The notes below the pieces were generated by a model. It did not search any database and was not told where the DNA came from. It saw nothing but the letters and a program-made list of their open reading frames with translations. The position numbers and the translations under genes are program-made. Positions 42,886 through 54,741 of a stretch of 64,000 nt of DNA are shown piece by piece (within the stretch, counting starts at the first letter, position 1; each line of letters starts with the position of its first letter). Source of the DNA: Acanthaster planci (Eukaryota; Echinodermata; Asteroidea; Valvatida; Acanthasteridae); contig NW_019091357.1 of NCBI RefSeq assembly GCF_001949145.1, positions 4,032,347 through 4,096,346 on the forward strand. Reading direction: 5' to 3'.

Positions 42886-45728
42886 AGGAGGGATATGCGG
42901 GTCCGACAAAGTCTGACTCGTACTATAGGTCAGTTATGACTACCTAGAGCTAGGATCTAGTCCAGAAATGTCAATTATTTCCCTGCACTGACTGAAATCC
43001 CGATTATCCGTATCACAAGAGCGTTTTCTGGCTCAGGCGCTCGTAGGTTTTTAGACACACGTGGGCAGAGGCTCAGGACAGGAGACTTTATTTCTGTGAA
43101 ATTTAAGCAAGGAACTTGAATAAGGTAGTCTGTTTCCAGAATTCGCCGTAGATTAACAGAAAATAAAATGGTGAAGCGAGCTTTAGTTTGACTTGTATCG
43201 TGACTACCTTTGGCGAGGTTTATCATTCTCTTCTGATTTGTTTTTTGAAGATGGGATCGAGTATCTCTGTCAGTTTAGTTACTCGTCTGGAAGCTCAGTT
43301 TTTTCCTAGTGGAAAGAATTCAGTTTGTATGGGTACTATGAATAGTACCCAGGCGTGTATTTTGGTTCATAGTGTGTATTATGCGATGAGGTGTTATAAA
43401 ACAAAATTGACTGCTTTATCTTTGGTAGAGTAGAACTAGTCTCCCTTGGCTTCGGCTAGAATGCTGTATGAATCACCTCAAGAGGCTAAGTTTACTACAC
43501 CACTCGAAGCAGTAAAGATTTATTTACTAGCCACTGTAAACCTTTATGATTTGATCTTTACCATACATTGTTTTTGCAGTGTTGTGGCAAGTTTAATCTC
43601 TGTACAAAAGTACAATAATTACTTTTCTTTGGAGAGATTGGTTTCTCGTTAACCCGTCGGGAAAAGCCATCTGTGGGCCTACCGCATGAATTGCAAGTAT
43701 GTGATAGTAATATTTATTGCAGAAACATTTATTATGAGAACATTCCGTATTGAAAAGCGCCGAGACAGCACAAACAATAACGAGGTTTATCCGTATAAGT
43801 GCATGACAGTATTCTCTGCTTAAATAAAGTAGGTTGTAGATATTTCTGTAAAGATTGTAATTTTAATGACATCTTTCGTGAATATCGCTGTGCATACAGT
43901 AATTTTGAAATGATTTGAGAAGATTGGAGTATCAGTTTTGGACGTGAGATTTTATCATGAAATTTGCACAGTACCATTTGTCTTTGAACTGAGATATGTT
44001 TAAAATATGTCACAGCGTGTAGACCTCTGCGCTGATGACATCACCCGCTGCTTACGCGTGTGCTTTCTTATAGTTTTCAGTGGACCCTGGGCGTCCATAC
44101 AAAAGTGTCCATGTAAACAAAGTGTGACGTCACCAGTACATAGGCCTATCAATAACGCCATTCATAATAAAGACATATACATAATTATGTATTTTCAAAG
44201 AAGAATTGCTTGTAACAGTATTGGGTTTTCCTTAGACACATTTCTGAAACTATACTCCTCTGCAGTGTATGAGAATTGTTTGAAATATTTACTTTTATAC
44301 TAAATGCATTGAAAAATGTACTTTTTTAAGCATTTAAAATTGTCCCTCCTCTCCTTGACAAATGAGGGCGCTGTTGCTGTGATGTCATCCAGGGAAGACA
44401 TAGTTAAGGAGCACGTCTAAGGAGAACAATGAATCACTAAAACAGAGAAATTGTAGGCCAGCAAAATCCATAAAAAGCAGGGTTTTTTGTGCACAAAACC
44501 AATGTAACATTGAGGATTTTTTCCTGATGATGACATCACAGTTTTGCTCATACTTGTGGAAATACCATTTGCATAAAAGCCAAAAAAGCTCCAAAATGGA
44601 TACCTTTTAAAATAGTTGGGGAAATGGAAACCAGGGTTGACTAAGACACAATTAAGGTTCATTTTGGCGATTGGCTTTTTTTCATGGCAAGCTTCAGATT
44701 GACATGAATTTTATGGGGCATCGGCATAGTCGTAGCCAGACTTGACTGTTCATTTGGGATGTTGGACAAATTCAGGTGTGTGGAAATTGTACAGATATTG
44801 GCCTTATGCAACTGAATTACTGGGCAAACACGGCCTCTTCGCTTGGTCTTTGTTCTTGGTGTAATCTTGTAATTATTTCTCATTATATAATATAGAGTGA
44901 GTAAGAGTACATACGATTCCAATTCTGCTCTTCTGACGGCGTCTATCTACCCTAAGTCAATCGGATTGTCGAGAAGTCAGAATTAACCAATCAAGCTTTT
45001 TTCCCCATTAGATACTGCCCGAATAACGTAAAATTCATAAAATTGCACCACACCCATTTTTCAATTAAGAATCGCTGAAAAACATTAGGGATTCAGGCTA
45101 TTAAATTAAATCACGTTTTAAATCAAAATTAATTCATCCTTTTGTTCAAAGTTATTGACCACTTGCCTTATTAAAATTGAGAAATGTATTCAACTATTAT
45201 TTAGAAAATGATAATAAAAAATAGGTTATTATGCAATTAACTTTGGTTTGTTTTCTTGTAAACGTATAATTTTCCACTTGCTCTGTTAAGTTTACTGTTA
45301 TTTTTGAAAATGACCCATTATCGCAATTGATATTAATTTCAGGACTCTTTCAAGAAATATATTTTAATCATTAAGACTAGGAAATGTTTGATTTTAAGCA
45401 GGTTGGCGCGAGCTTGTATGCTTACAGGGGTTTCAGTTGTTCGTAGTAAAGTCGCAGGGATTTTACAAGACGAGGAGCACCTTTAGAGCTAAACTGAGAA
45501 TATGCCTAACTTTCAGAAGTTCCTAAAAGTTAAGCATGTTCTCTGTTTGGCTCAACATTTGACCACTTACACGTACCTACTTTTCAGCATTTAACTCTGA
45601 GATAAGGCAGAGACTATAGTCGTTGATTTCCTGTCACATTTTAAATAGAACAGATGGACCCATTTTGACTGGCGATTATAAAGTCTTGGAGCTATAGATA
45701 ATATTATTAGGGGGACCAACCGTTACGG
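42886..45728. other. Intergenic region between TRPA1 and TMEM65
   Basis: Presumed TRPA1 3' UTR, then AT-rich DNA with no convincing coding exon. It holds one copy of a dispersed repeat at 44306-44405. Confidence 0.6.
44306..44405 (+). repeat. Dispersed 100-bp repeat, copy 1
   Basis: Related to the reverse complement of 57334-57420. The shared core is TGAGGGCGCTGTTGCT followed by TGA-x-x-TCATC, with similar AT-rich flanks. Confidence 0.6.
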
Positions 45729-45775
45729 ATGAATCCAAGGTTTCGAGAATGTTCACTTAATAGATTCTTGTCAAA

Positions 45776-45789
45776 AGGGGGCGCCCTCT
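45776..45789 (+). promoter_or_regulatory. CTCF-like GC palindrome upstream of TMEM65
   Basis: AGGGGGCGCCCTCT, centred on GGGCGCCC, matches 12 of 15 positions of the CTCF core when extended left. It ends 14 bp before the TMEM65 ATG. Confidence 0.25.
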
Positions 45790-45800
45790 TCGTGCGATCA

Positions 45801-45811
45801 AAGATGGCAGC
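45801..45811 (+). promoter_or_regulatory. YY1-type motif overlapping the TMEM65 start codon
   Basis: AAGATGGCAGC fits the known YY1 consensus AAnATGGCnGC, which in animals often overlaps start codons of mitochondrial and housekeeping genes. The ATG in it is the chosen start. Confidence 0.5.
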
Positions 45812-46137
45812 GTGCACGCGAAAGATCTGTCCATGGCGAGTTCTGAGCAATTTATGCAAAGATTTCCGGTTCCCAGTCAAAAATTCTACCGGTGGGGTGG
45901 TTCTCTGCGGGAACGGTTATAGCCCCGGTGTACAGTCTGCGTTTAGATCGTGTGGCTGTTGGAATATTCATAAAAGGCATCAGTACACATATCGGGGACG
46001 CTTTTTCCGCGGTAGGCCAGTAGCAACGCTAGACACGGAAGATAAGTGTAAAAATTTTGCCGCCTCGTTGTTTCCAAATGAGCGGGCTCTCGTTCTTGCC
46101 GAACTCCAAAGATTGCAGGATCAATATCAAAAAACAG
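45804..46137 (+). CDS. TMEM65: TMEM65 exon 1: targeting sequence and N-terminal domain
   Basis: Donor gtaagt, phase 1. Ends LFPNERALVLAELQRLQDQY, matching human LHSTERSCLLKELHRFE in position. The frame stays open back to ATG 45729, which would add 25 residues. Confidence 0.9.
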
Positions 46138-49100
46138 GTAAGTTGCCATTTTTCATGTTGGTCATGTCAGTTTTGGCCCTGCAATGCCCGGAGACTGGTT
46201 TGACGTCATCAACTAGGCCTATGATATGATGTGGGCCTATGTAATCAGGCCTAGGAGGGATACCAAATGGCTGATTTAGCACCTTTTTCCTTCCCATGAT
46301 GCCTTTATACTATTATGCAAAATCACAGTATTATCAGCGATAAGGCTTAGGGGCCTATGTCAGGTTTGTTGCAAAGTTTTGAATTTGAATCAGGCTTTCT
46401 TGGGTAAGAACTCCATCATGTCCATACACTGACATGACTGACAGCAGTGACAATTCAGCCATCAGAAAGTGATATCATGTCCTAGAATGTTCATAGAATT
46501 TTGGCAAAAAATTTGTAAGACCTCCTTTACTTGACATGACTTTTAGACCAGTCTCAAACTCAAAGGGCTTGTGCATAGTGTACCGGAGATGCCGGGTGTC
46601 AAGAGGTGTCCAGATATTAAACACTAACCACCATTGATTGCAAACACATTGAAAAGATGTGAATCTGAGAATGAAAAATGTTGTGGTTTAGGCAACGACT
46701 CATTCATTTTTCATCTTCATAAGTCCAAATAGTTTGAGTTCAGAATCAGAATGACAATGCCGCATGAAGCATGGTCATAAAGCATATAGGCCTGCACACA
46801 TACACACAGTGACAGTGTTATTCACGTCGGCAGATATGCTACATTGAAGTAGGCAAAAATGACAGAATTATTTTAAGAAAAATTAAGGCAATAATTCCTT
46901 CAAACAGGAATAACATGGCCAGTAAACCAGTCACACTCTTGTACCTTAAAAAATCATGTTAATGGTATTAGGAAGCCATTAGATATACTGTGAGGAATTT
47001 TTGTCTTCATTTCACTAAAAGAATGCACTGCCATGTAAATGTGACATTGTTATTTGCTTTAAAGTATTACCTTCCTTCTGTTTGCAGACTGGAATTATGG
47101 AGCAGATAACGAACAACATGTGCATGTTTTACTTTTTTTGCTAAGCTGTTTATTCTTTTTCCCAACCCTTATACATGTAGCTAAAGACAAAATCGAGTCA
47201 CCATCGAAAGCACAGTTGAGATTGGGTAGGTTCACCATTGTCATTACCCAGGCCCTATATTTATTTTTTTTTTAATTTACATAATAAGTTTCCAAATTTT
47301 AAATATTACAGACTCTGTAAATTTGTAGAATAGGGATGTGGGTAGTCCGTGTTTGAGCAAATATTTCAAGAGTCCTTTTTTTCCTCAATGGTGATTGGGG
47401 ATTGAATGCCGATATCTATAACTTCTTATTAATTTCTAAATATGTTTTATTAATGCTTTTATCTTGTAATGGATGCCTTCAAAAGAAATCAAAATCTTTT
47501 CTGAAACAGCAAAGCATATCCTAGCAGAAAGCAAAGCTCATTAATTAGTGCATTTGTAGTACATATAGGTGCATGTTTTGGTCGTGTAGAAAGTGTACAC
47601 GGCAATTTGATCATTAACTATGCTAATTTATGCAGACAGTAATAGTAGGAATTCAGTTATCTCATCATGCATCAAATTTGTAGTAATTTTGTGTGTAGAC
47701 CTCCATGATTCATGTCTGGTGCATTCAATTTGTTTGCAGTGGTGTTGAGTAATGGCATTCCATTCATTGGCTTTGGTTTCCTGGACAACGCCATCATGAT
47801 TGTTGCTGTGAGTAGAAAAACAGGCCATATTCCATCAGAATCCATTAGGCCAAGTAAACAATTAAGCTACTCTCTCATCCCTGCTGACTTCCTTTTCCTG
47901 ACCTGCTTCAACATTCTTGTTATTTCTGGGAGGTTTTGGCAGGGGGGCATATACAATGCATTTTGACTATCACTGATTTCTTGTAGACAGTAATGCAAGT
48001 TAAAATCTGTACAGTTGGTGAAGACTCCCTTGATATAGACGTACAAGTGTAAGAATAAGTCCAGAAAATTTACCAACCATTTTGGAAAATTTTAGCTGTT
48101 ACATTTCTTTACACCCCCTCCCCATAAATTTATTTTAAAAATGGCTGTGAATTTTTTTTGTATTTTTACAGTGGCTTTAACAAAATGTGTTCTCAAGTTC
48201 CATGTATCACATCGTCATTTCTAATCTCTAGGATTTTTTCAAAAGTATATTTATTCATAAAAAGGGCATTCTGTTAAGAGGTTTCAGTTTGTGATAGTAG
48301 TTGTGTGGCTTGTATTTAACTTTCGTATAACCTTGGGTCTTCATAGCAAGAAGGTATTTCTGAGCCTAGAGCCTGGCAGGTGCAGCTCTATCAAATTGTT
48401 GCTGGTACTTGGACATGTACATGTACATGTCTGTATAAATGGTGNNNNNNNNNNNNNNNNNNNNNNNNNNNNNNNNNNNNNNNNNNNNNNNNNNNNNNNN
48501 NNNNNNNNNNNNNNNNNNNNNNNNNNNNNNNNNNNNNNNNNNNNNNNNNNNNNNNNNNNNNNNNNNNNNNNNNNNNNNNNNNNNNNNNNNNNNNNNNNNN
48601 NNNNNNNNNNNNNNNNNNNNNNNNNNNNNNNNNNNNNNNNNNNNNNNNNNNNNNNNNNNNNNNNNNNNNNNNNNNNNNNNNNNNNNNNNNNNNNNNNNNN
48701 NNNNNNNNNNNNNNNNNNNNNNNNNNNNNNNNNNNNNNNNNNNNNNNNNNNNNNNNNNNNNNNNNNNNNNNNNNNNNNNNNNNNNNNNNNNNNNNNNNNN
48801 NNNNNNNNNNNNNNNNNNNNNNNNNNNNNNNNNNNNNNNNNNNNNNNNNNNNNNNNNNNNNNNNNNNNNNNNNNNNNNNNNNNNNNNNNNNNNNNNNNNN
48901 NNNNNNNNNNNNNNNNNNNNNNNNNNNNNNNNNNNNNNNNNNNNNNNNNNNNGTAAATGGTGTTTGAGATCTTCCTTTTACATGACACTCTTTTTTTAAT
49001 GCACCAAATTTTATGCTTCAGTAGTAGGCCATGGAATGTAAGGTTAAATGGAATGTAAAGTTAAATGGCATGTAAGGTTGAACGGTACATAAGGCAAGTC

Positions 49101-51690
49101 CACACCATTGTCCAAACCTCATCTTCACTCAGCCGCTTCCTAAGTTTCCATGCATCATTCCATTGTTTTGATCGTGCACCACTATCAAATGATGTTTTCC
49201 TTCTCATCTTTGTGTTTTTTCCCCTAGGGTGATTACATTGACTTGACGATTGGAATCACGCTTGGCATCTCCACGATGGCAGGTTGGTGTGGGTTTCCTT
49301 CGCTTGTGGGTTTGCGGTTAGATCCCGGGTCCTGTACCTACCTGTACATACAAAGGCAGTCAATGTGAACTGATCAGCTGTGCAGGAAATCCTGAACCAA
49401 ACTGTTGTTGGTGCATAGCAGGACACACAGGATTGTTCTGTGGACAGGGTTCCCACAGTCATGAACAGTCCCCAAAATTCCTGGAAAAAAGTTGTCCTGG
49501 AAAGTCATGGAATAGTCGTGGAAAATTGGGGACAAAATGAGCTGTCCTTGAATCCTGTTAGAAGAGAAAAGCCTGGGAAAAGTCACGGAAATCAAGATTA
49601 TGCAAAGTTTTTTGGATAAGCCACTTGGATATTATTACTGAATAATGATATATTTACAGGCTATCCTTGTCAGTCTATATATATAGCGGCTATGACAGTC
49701 TTCCATTTCCTAATACCAAAGAACTTGTCTCTACAAAATGATGCTAAATATTATGGAAATGGTTATATTTTAGTTCTGGACATTCCATGAAAAAGTCATC
49801 AAGTTTTGGTTTAATTAAAAACCGTGGAGGCTATTTGGGGCATTGCATCCCAATTTTCATGCAAATGTGCATAAAAGCAAAAGTTGTAACACTCGTTGAG
49901 ATGTGGTGACCCACAGAATTAAGGAAGAGGCAGTGTAATTATATAACTTTGTTTGCCTATTTAGCTGCTGCCCTTGGTAACCTCATCTCTGATCTGGCTG
50001 GTGTTGGGTAAGTGGACTGCCTAGTATATTTCTCCAGTGCAAATTTCTTTCAGAAGTCACATATTTCAGTACTTCGATCTAATCAGGTCAAACTAGATTA
50101 GATTGAATCAAATTTTATTCTTCATGTTATTTGGCCCTGAAACCAAATTGTACGCTTCCAGCTTTTTAATGAAAAGGTACGAAATTTAATGATAAGTGGC
50201 AACAGTCGCTTTTTTATAACAAAACAACGAAAATATAAGTTGAACTTCTAAGAGTAAGACAAGAATCGATTTAACATGGCCAGCATACCCAGGAAAACTC
50301 ACTGGTTGATTGGGTATGGGTTTAAGCTCAGCCCGAGCAAGCTTGTCATATTTTGTCACCAGCTGTCCTGGAGCACTGTGTCGCAACTGCTCCATTGATT
50401 GAAACTAAAGCGAATTTCTTGGATGCTGTCAGCCATGAAAGTTGTTCAAGCACACTCAGTGTTTGTTTTACCAGTGGACTGGCAAACAAAATGTCTCAAA
50501 AATTCTGGAAGAGCACGTAAAACTTGATCGCAATTTTGACACCAACATAATCAGCAGTGGCTTTAACTTTCTAATAGATTAATCCAAACAGTATGTATAA
50601 AATGTATGTAGGAGAAAGCTAAAACCAAGGGTTAAACAGAACTGGGTATCCTGTCAATGTGGTCTCTGCAGGTTGGCTGGCTATGTCGAGGCTCTTGCAG
50701 CTAGAGTGGGAGTCCATCCCAAGGAACTGACCCCAGAGCAGGCTGATATGAGGCAAACAAGGTGGATGGCTGGCATTGTAAGAATTTACTTCCATGTCAA
50801 TCGTCCTGAGATTTATTCAAACTGAAACATGGACTTTCCATTGTGTGAATGTTCCGCACTGTGATGGGCAGGGAAAGTTGGACAGAGTTATCTGTGTGAT
50901 CGTGCCTAATGATGGGCTGGGTACTTGTTAATTTAGCAAAGAACATACTTCAAAGGGTGTTTCTGGGCGTGCTTGCAAGGGTGCTTCTGGGCGTGCTTGC
51001 AAGGGTGCTTCTGGGCATGCTTGCAAGGGTGCTTCTGGGCGTGCTTGCAAGGGTGTTTCTGGGCGTGCTTGCAAGGGTGCTTCTGAGCATGGTGCAAGAG
51101 TGCTTCTGAGTGTGCTTGCAAGGTTGCTTCTAACATGTCTAAGCTTGCTTGCAAGGGTGCTTCTGAGCATGGTGCAAGGGTGCTTCTGAGCGTGCTTGCA
51201 AGGGTGCTTCTGAGCGTGCTTGCAAGGGTGCTTCTGAGCGTGCTTGCAAGGGTGCTTCTGAGCGTGCTTGCAAAATTGCTTCTGAGTGTGGTGCAAGGGT
51301 GTGCTTGCAAGGGTGCGTCTGAGCAATTGATCAACTTCTATTCTCACAGGCCAAAAAACTTTCGTCACATCAGTTGATTCACTTCCTTCTGCACCGTCAA
51401 TAATTGAAAACCCAACCCCGCACAGTTGTTGTCCAGTATTGAATTTCTTCATTTGCGACATGCTAATCGCCTGTCTTCTTATAGCAGACTCATAGCTCTG
51501 TTGCAAGTGTCTCCAATATTTGAGGTTTTTCGATGATTTCTTTTGGCAGGGTCGGGCCCTGGGTCTGATGATTGGATGCCTGGCGGGCATGCTTCCCTTG
51601 CTCTTCTTGGAAACCAGGGAACAAGCCGAAGAGCAGGCATCGGAGGGTGATACATCAGGGCCCGACGAACAACCAGAGTCCCAAGTATAG
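45804..51690 (+). CDS. TMEM65: TMEM65, inner mitochondrial membrane protein (7 exons)
   Basis: Exons 45804-46137, 47181-47225, 47740-47807, 49228-49282, 49965-50007, 50672-50777 and 51550-51690 join in frame to 263 residues (human 240). The diagnostic block GIPFIGFGFLDNAIMIVA is followed by GITLGISTMAAAALGNLISD, LAGYVEALAARVG and GRALGLMIGCLAGMLPLLF, giving about three hydrophobic glycine-rich membrane segments. The first 40 residues are basic and cysteine-rich, fitting a mitochondrial targeting sequence. Vertebrate TMEM65 sits in the inner mitochondrial membrane and has been linked to sodium-dependent calcium efflux. I chose ATG 45804 over the in-frame ATG 45729 because of its context and the YY1-type motif. 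The C-terminal tail is acidic and polar. Confidence 0.95.
47181..47225 (+). CDS. TMEM65: TMEM65 exon 2 (45 bp)
   Basis: Acceptor catgtag, donor gtaggt, phase 1 to 1, encoding KDKIESPSKAQLRL (human: PPPTPGQLRY). The palindrome TACATGTA (47172-47179) overlaps the acceptor. Confidence 0.85.
47740..47807 (+). CDS. TMEM65: TMEM65 exon 3: first membrane segment
   Basis: Acceptor tttgcag, donor gtgagt, phase 1 to 0. Encodes GIPFIGFGFLDNAIMIVA, nearly identical to human. Confidence 0.96.
48445..48952. other. Assembly gap of 508 N
   Basis: Lies inside TMEM65 intron 3. The flanking exons join in phase and match human TMEM65 without missing residues, so no coding exon need be hidden. The left edge ends in a GTACAT repeat (48412-48430), which may have stopped the assembly. 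Confidence 0.99.
49228..49282 (+). CDS. TMEM65: TMEM65 exon 4
   Basis: Acceptor cccctag, donor gttggt, phase 0 to 1. Encodes GDYIDLTIGITLGISTMA. Confidence 0.94.
49965..50007 (+). CDS. TMEM65: TMEM65 exon 5 (43 bp)
   Basis: Acceptor atttag, donor gtaagt, phase 1 to 2. Encodes AALGNLISDLAGV. Confidence 0.93.
50672..50777 (+). CDS. TMEM65: TMEM65 exon 6
   Basis: Acceptor ctgcag, donor gtaaga, phase 2 to 0. Encodes LAGYVEALAARVGV and ELTPEQADMRQTR. Confidence 0.94.
50955..51322. repeat. 24-bp minisatellite in TMEM65 intron 6
   Basis: About 15 imperfect copies of a 24-bp unit (GGGTGCTTCTGGGCGTGCTT plus GCAA). The first five are in perfect register; later copies vary between GAGCGTGCTT and shorter GAGCATGGT. 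As the unit is a multiple of three without stops in some frames, it creates long spurious open frames on both strands. Confidence 0.95.
51550..51690 (+). CDS. TMEM65: TMEM65 terminal exon: last membrane segment
   Basis: Acceptor ttggcag. Encodes GRALGLMIGCLAGMLPLLFL then a glutamate-rich tail; TAG at 51688-51690. Confidence 0.94.
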   Translation, partial: GRALGLMIGCLAGMLPLLFLETREQAEEQASEGDTSGPDEQPESQV

Positions 51691-52437
51691 CACCGAGCGT
51701 TCCAACTCGTTACCAAGCAATACAAAAGATATGCATATATTTGTAATTTCACATCAGGGCCCTGCTTAAAAAAACTGCTAAGTGGACTCACTCAGCAGAT
51801 TTACATGTATTTCTGTTCTTGTCAAATGTGTGAGCGTAGCTGGTTTATGAAATTGGACCCAAATTACCAGTTTGAATATTCTGCATGGTGAATACTTTGC
51901 CTGCCTTTGTACAGGTTTTCGAACAATTCTCCATTGGAGTCACGGCTCTGTGGGAATGAGCCAAAAGGTTAGATGGCTGATTCGTTGAATTGGCTTTTCT
52001 AGGAAAAGAGCATGAAGTCCATTCAATGGAAAGGCGTTTCTTAAAGAAGTGAACATTTCCAGGCTTTGAAGAAAGAAATCCGCTCATAAACAAACCAAAG
52101 ATTCAAATGCTTTAAGAACATGTGCCTCTTACCAGAACATCTTCAGAAAATACAGAGAACACCCAACATGACCCCTCACTGAGCAGGCCAAATTCTCGAT
52201 GGTAAGTGGTCATGACGATGATGATGTCTCAATCAGCTGCAGGCAATCAAGGTACAGTAGTGTGTATTGTAACATTCCATCCCTGGTTTGGTCTTGCCGA
52301 TAAACCAATTCAAAGAGTGTGCTTTCCGGAATGTTTGCAGTATAGAGAAAAACCAAACTTTTCAGTCATAAGGGTTATTTAGTTTCTGTGTAGAAATCCA
52401 TTTCTCTCATAACTCATGCTCTCTTGAAAGTTGACAG

Positions 52438-52689
52438 CAAAGATCGTATAGCGCCGCGTAGCGGCGCAAGATGGGGAACTTCACCATGAATACGCGTAAA
52501 ACGTTGTTATCACATGGGCGCCATTCTGGTTGGACTACGCCTGCGAAGTGCATGTTAATGCACAGGCGCAGGTGCCGCGACAGGCACGCACACACATTAA
52601 CGTTCACACTCGAATGGCGCCCATGGTGATAACACCTTAATGGCCGAATTACCCATCTTGAGCCACTATGCGGCGCTATATAATCTTTG
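52438..52689. mobile_element. 252-bp palindromic transposon with 8-bp target duplication
   Basis: The ends are inverted copies: CAAAGATCGTATAGCGCCGC on the left, CAAAGATTATATAGCGCCGC inverted on the right. Pairing continues inward through AAGATGGG and ATGGGCGCCATTC. GTTGACAG flanks it exactly on both sides (52430-52437, 52690-52697). An 8-bp duplication is typical of hAT and P-type transposons; there is no coding capacity, so it is a MITE or foldback element. Confidence 0.9.
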
Positions 52690-54611
52690 GTTGACAGTAC
52701 ATGCTGTATCTTATGTTTATTTATTACCATCCTAGAATTCAGCCAAGGATCATGGGTTAAGACACCCGTTTTTCTCCATGCATTACAGCTACCCTATTTC
52801 AACCAATAAATCACACTTTATTTGCATCATGCATTGTTTGGTTTGAGCCTTACTGCAAAACTCCCTGTGGCAGATGTATTTTGTCTATATTTTATGAGTT
52901 TTTGTGTAGTACTAGGGATTGTTACAACTCTAAAAACATTGTCCTCTAAGTTTTACATCAGTACTTTAGTTAGGGCTTAAGTCGTTTGTTCGAATGAACT
53001 AGCTTACTTGACAGGTTTTTTTTGGGCTTGCAAGCTAGGGCACCTTTGAGGAATCCCTTGTTTCTTTAACATAAATGCTCAATGAAGATAACTTACATCC
53101 AGATCATAGCAAATGTGGGCCATGTCTGCCCTGCCGCAACACTCACATCTGTAAGAAAATGGTTGCAGCCGATAGTCAGTGGCTTCCTATAGGTGTTCTT
53201 GTTATTGTCAGCTGCTGCCAAAACTTTCAGACACATCCTGGGTGATTTCCAGAACTGAGTGAATCATGTGTAAGAAATTGTCCGAGATGAAGCAACTAAG
53301 TAGTGGGAGAAGAATCTAGGCTGTGAAATGCCATATGCCCTCTCAGGTCTTGTTTCCGGGCACATTTCTTTCCTATCACACTCGTTTACACCAGTTAATT
53401 GACTTAATGTACAGTACCTACAGTGTACATGTACTGTTAAATGTACAGAGTCTAAGGTAATGTTTGGCATGACCGGTGAGGCAAGGTAGTCATTTATTTT
53501 CACTGATGTTAGATGACTGAAGTCTTCCATGAAACAAATCGAGGGAGTCATAATCGTTTTAGTAACAAGGTAGTTCTCTGGTGCATTGCTCTTTCCACTG
53601 AGGGCCATTTGGGTTGAATAAATGCACTGTTGGTTTCGGTATGAGCTAGGATTCCTTGCTGCTGTTCTGTCTCTCATCAGGGACCATATTGGAGGCCTTG
53701 AATCTCGGCCCTTTTATCCATGAGCAGGATTGTTTCTGCTATTTCCTCCCTTGCTTTCTACTGGGTACCCCAGGGGTGGACCTGTGTGTTTGATTTGCCC
53801 TTAATATTTACCATGTTACTGAAAATAAGCAGGTGCTAATGTCGTTATCACAGCAGTGTATTAAATTTTCCATTATTCTCAAAAGACTCGGCAATTCCCC
53901 CAAAACCTGGGAGTTCAGTCATTGAGCACCCCGTCAATAACTAATGAAAGACCATGCAGGTATTACGTAATCATGTTAAATGATCTTTTATGGCTCATTT
54001 GTAAAGAACTTCATTTTGATTTAGAAATTGTCAAAGGATTTTAAAATGTTGGCAGCCCTTTGCAGGTCCTTGGTCTTATTTTTTATATTGTGCATTGAAG
54101 TGTACAAACAGCGACATAAGCAAAATGTCACTACCTATATATAGATCATGTAACAGTGTCTGATAAGAATGTGCAATATTAACCATGAATTGAAGTACAA
54201 GTTCATTAGGAGGATATGATAGGTTTTTAATTTTGTGAGGTTTTTCATTGATTTGTTCTCAGAATTTTAATTCAAGGTATTTGACATGAATCGTTAACTT
54301 TACTAAACAGGACATGAGGTTTGAGATGGGAAAGATTGTTGAATCCAATTATGTTATTTATTTTAAGAGCTCTCACTTAATCCCTATTTGATTTCTTTCA
54401 TGAGGTATGTCTTATTTAGACACTTCTTTATTTAGAAGTAAGCCAGGAGTACATAGCAACTCATCTGTGGTACAACGTTCCCATGATAGAATGTCACTCT
54501 GCATGACTATTTGAAGCACCTTGGAACATTTGTGGCAAACCAACTTTGTCACATGCGGAAAAGAAAGATTTTTATTGAGCAAACATCTTATAGAAGTACT
54601 CTTTTTTCAGC

Positions 54612-54741
54612 AAATAGAGGCTTTGTATGGTAGCCACCTTACAGCACAGCTGTTTTGTTCAAAAGGGTATGCATATTGGAGGTTTTCCTGTGGAACAAAA
54701 GAACTGCCCCACAAGATGGCTACCACACAAAGCCTCTATTG
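54612..54741 (+). mobile_element. Small inverted-repeat element (MITE), copy 2
   Basis: Starts AATAGAGGCTTTGTATGGTA and ends with the inverted match TACCACACAAAGCCTCTATT. Terminal repeats are over 20 bp. Same family as 34934-35056, opposite orientation. Confidence 0.75.

Noticed and set aside
48291-48999. Long frames across the N gap
   Set aside because: They exist only because N codons are not stops.
50928-51791. 287-residue minus-strand frame, the longest in the window
   Set aside because: Produced by the 24-bp minisatellite and antisense to the TMEM65 terminal exon.
53264-53677. 137-residue minus-strand frame after TMEM65
   Set aside because: No recognised similarity and no splice signals; composition like the surrounding non-coding DNA.
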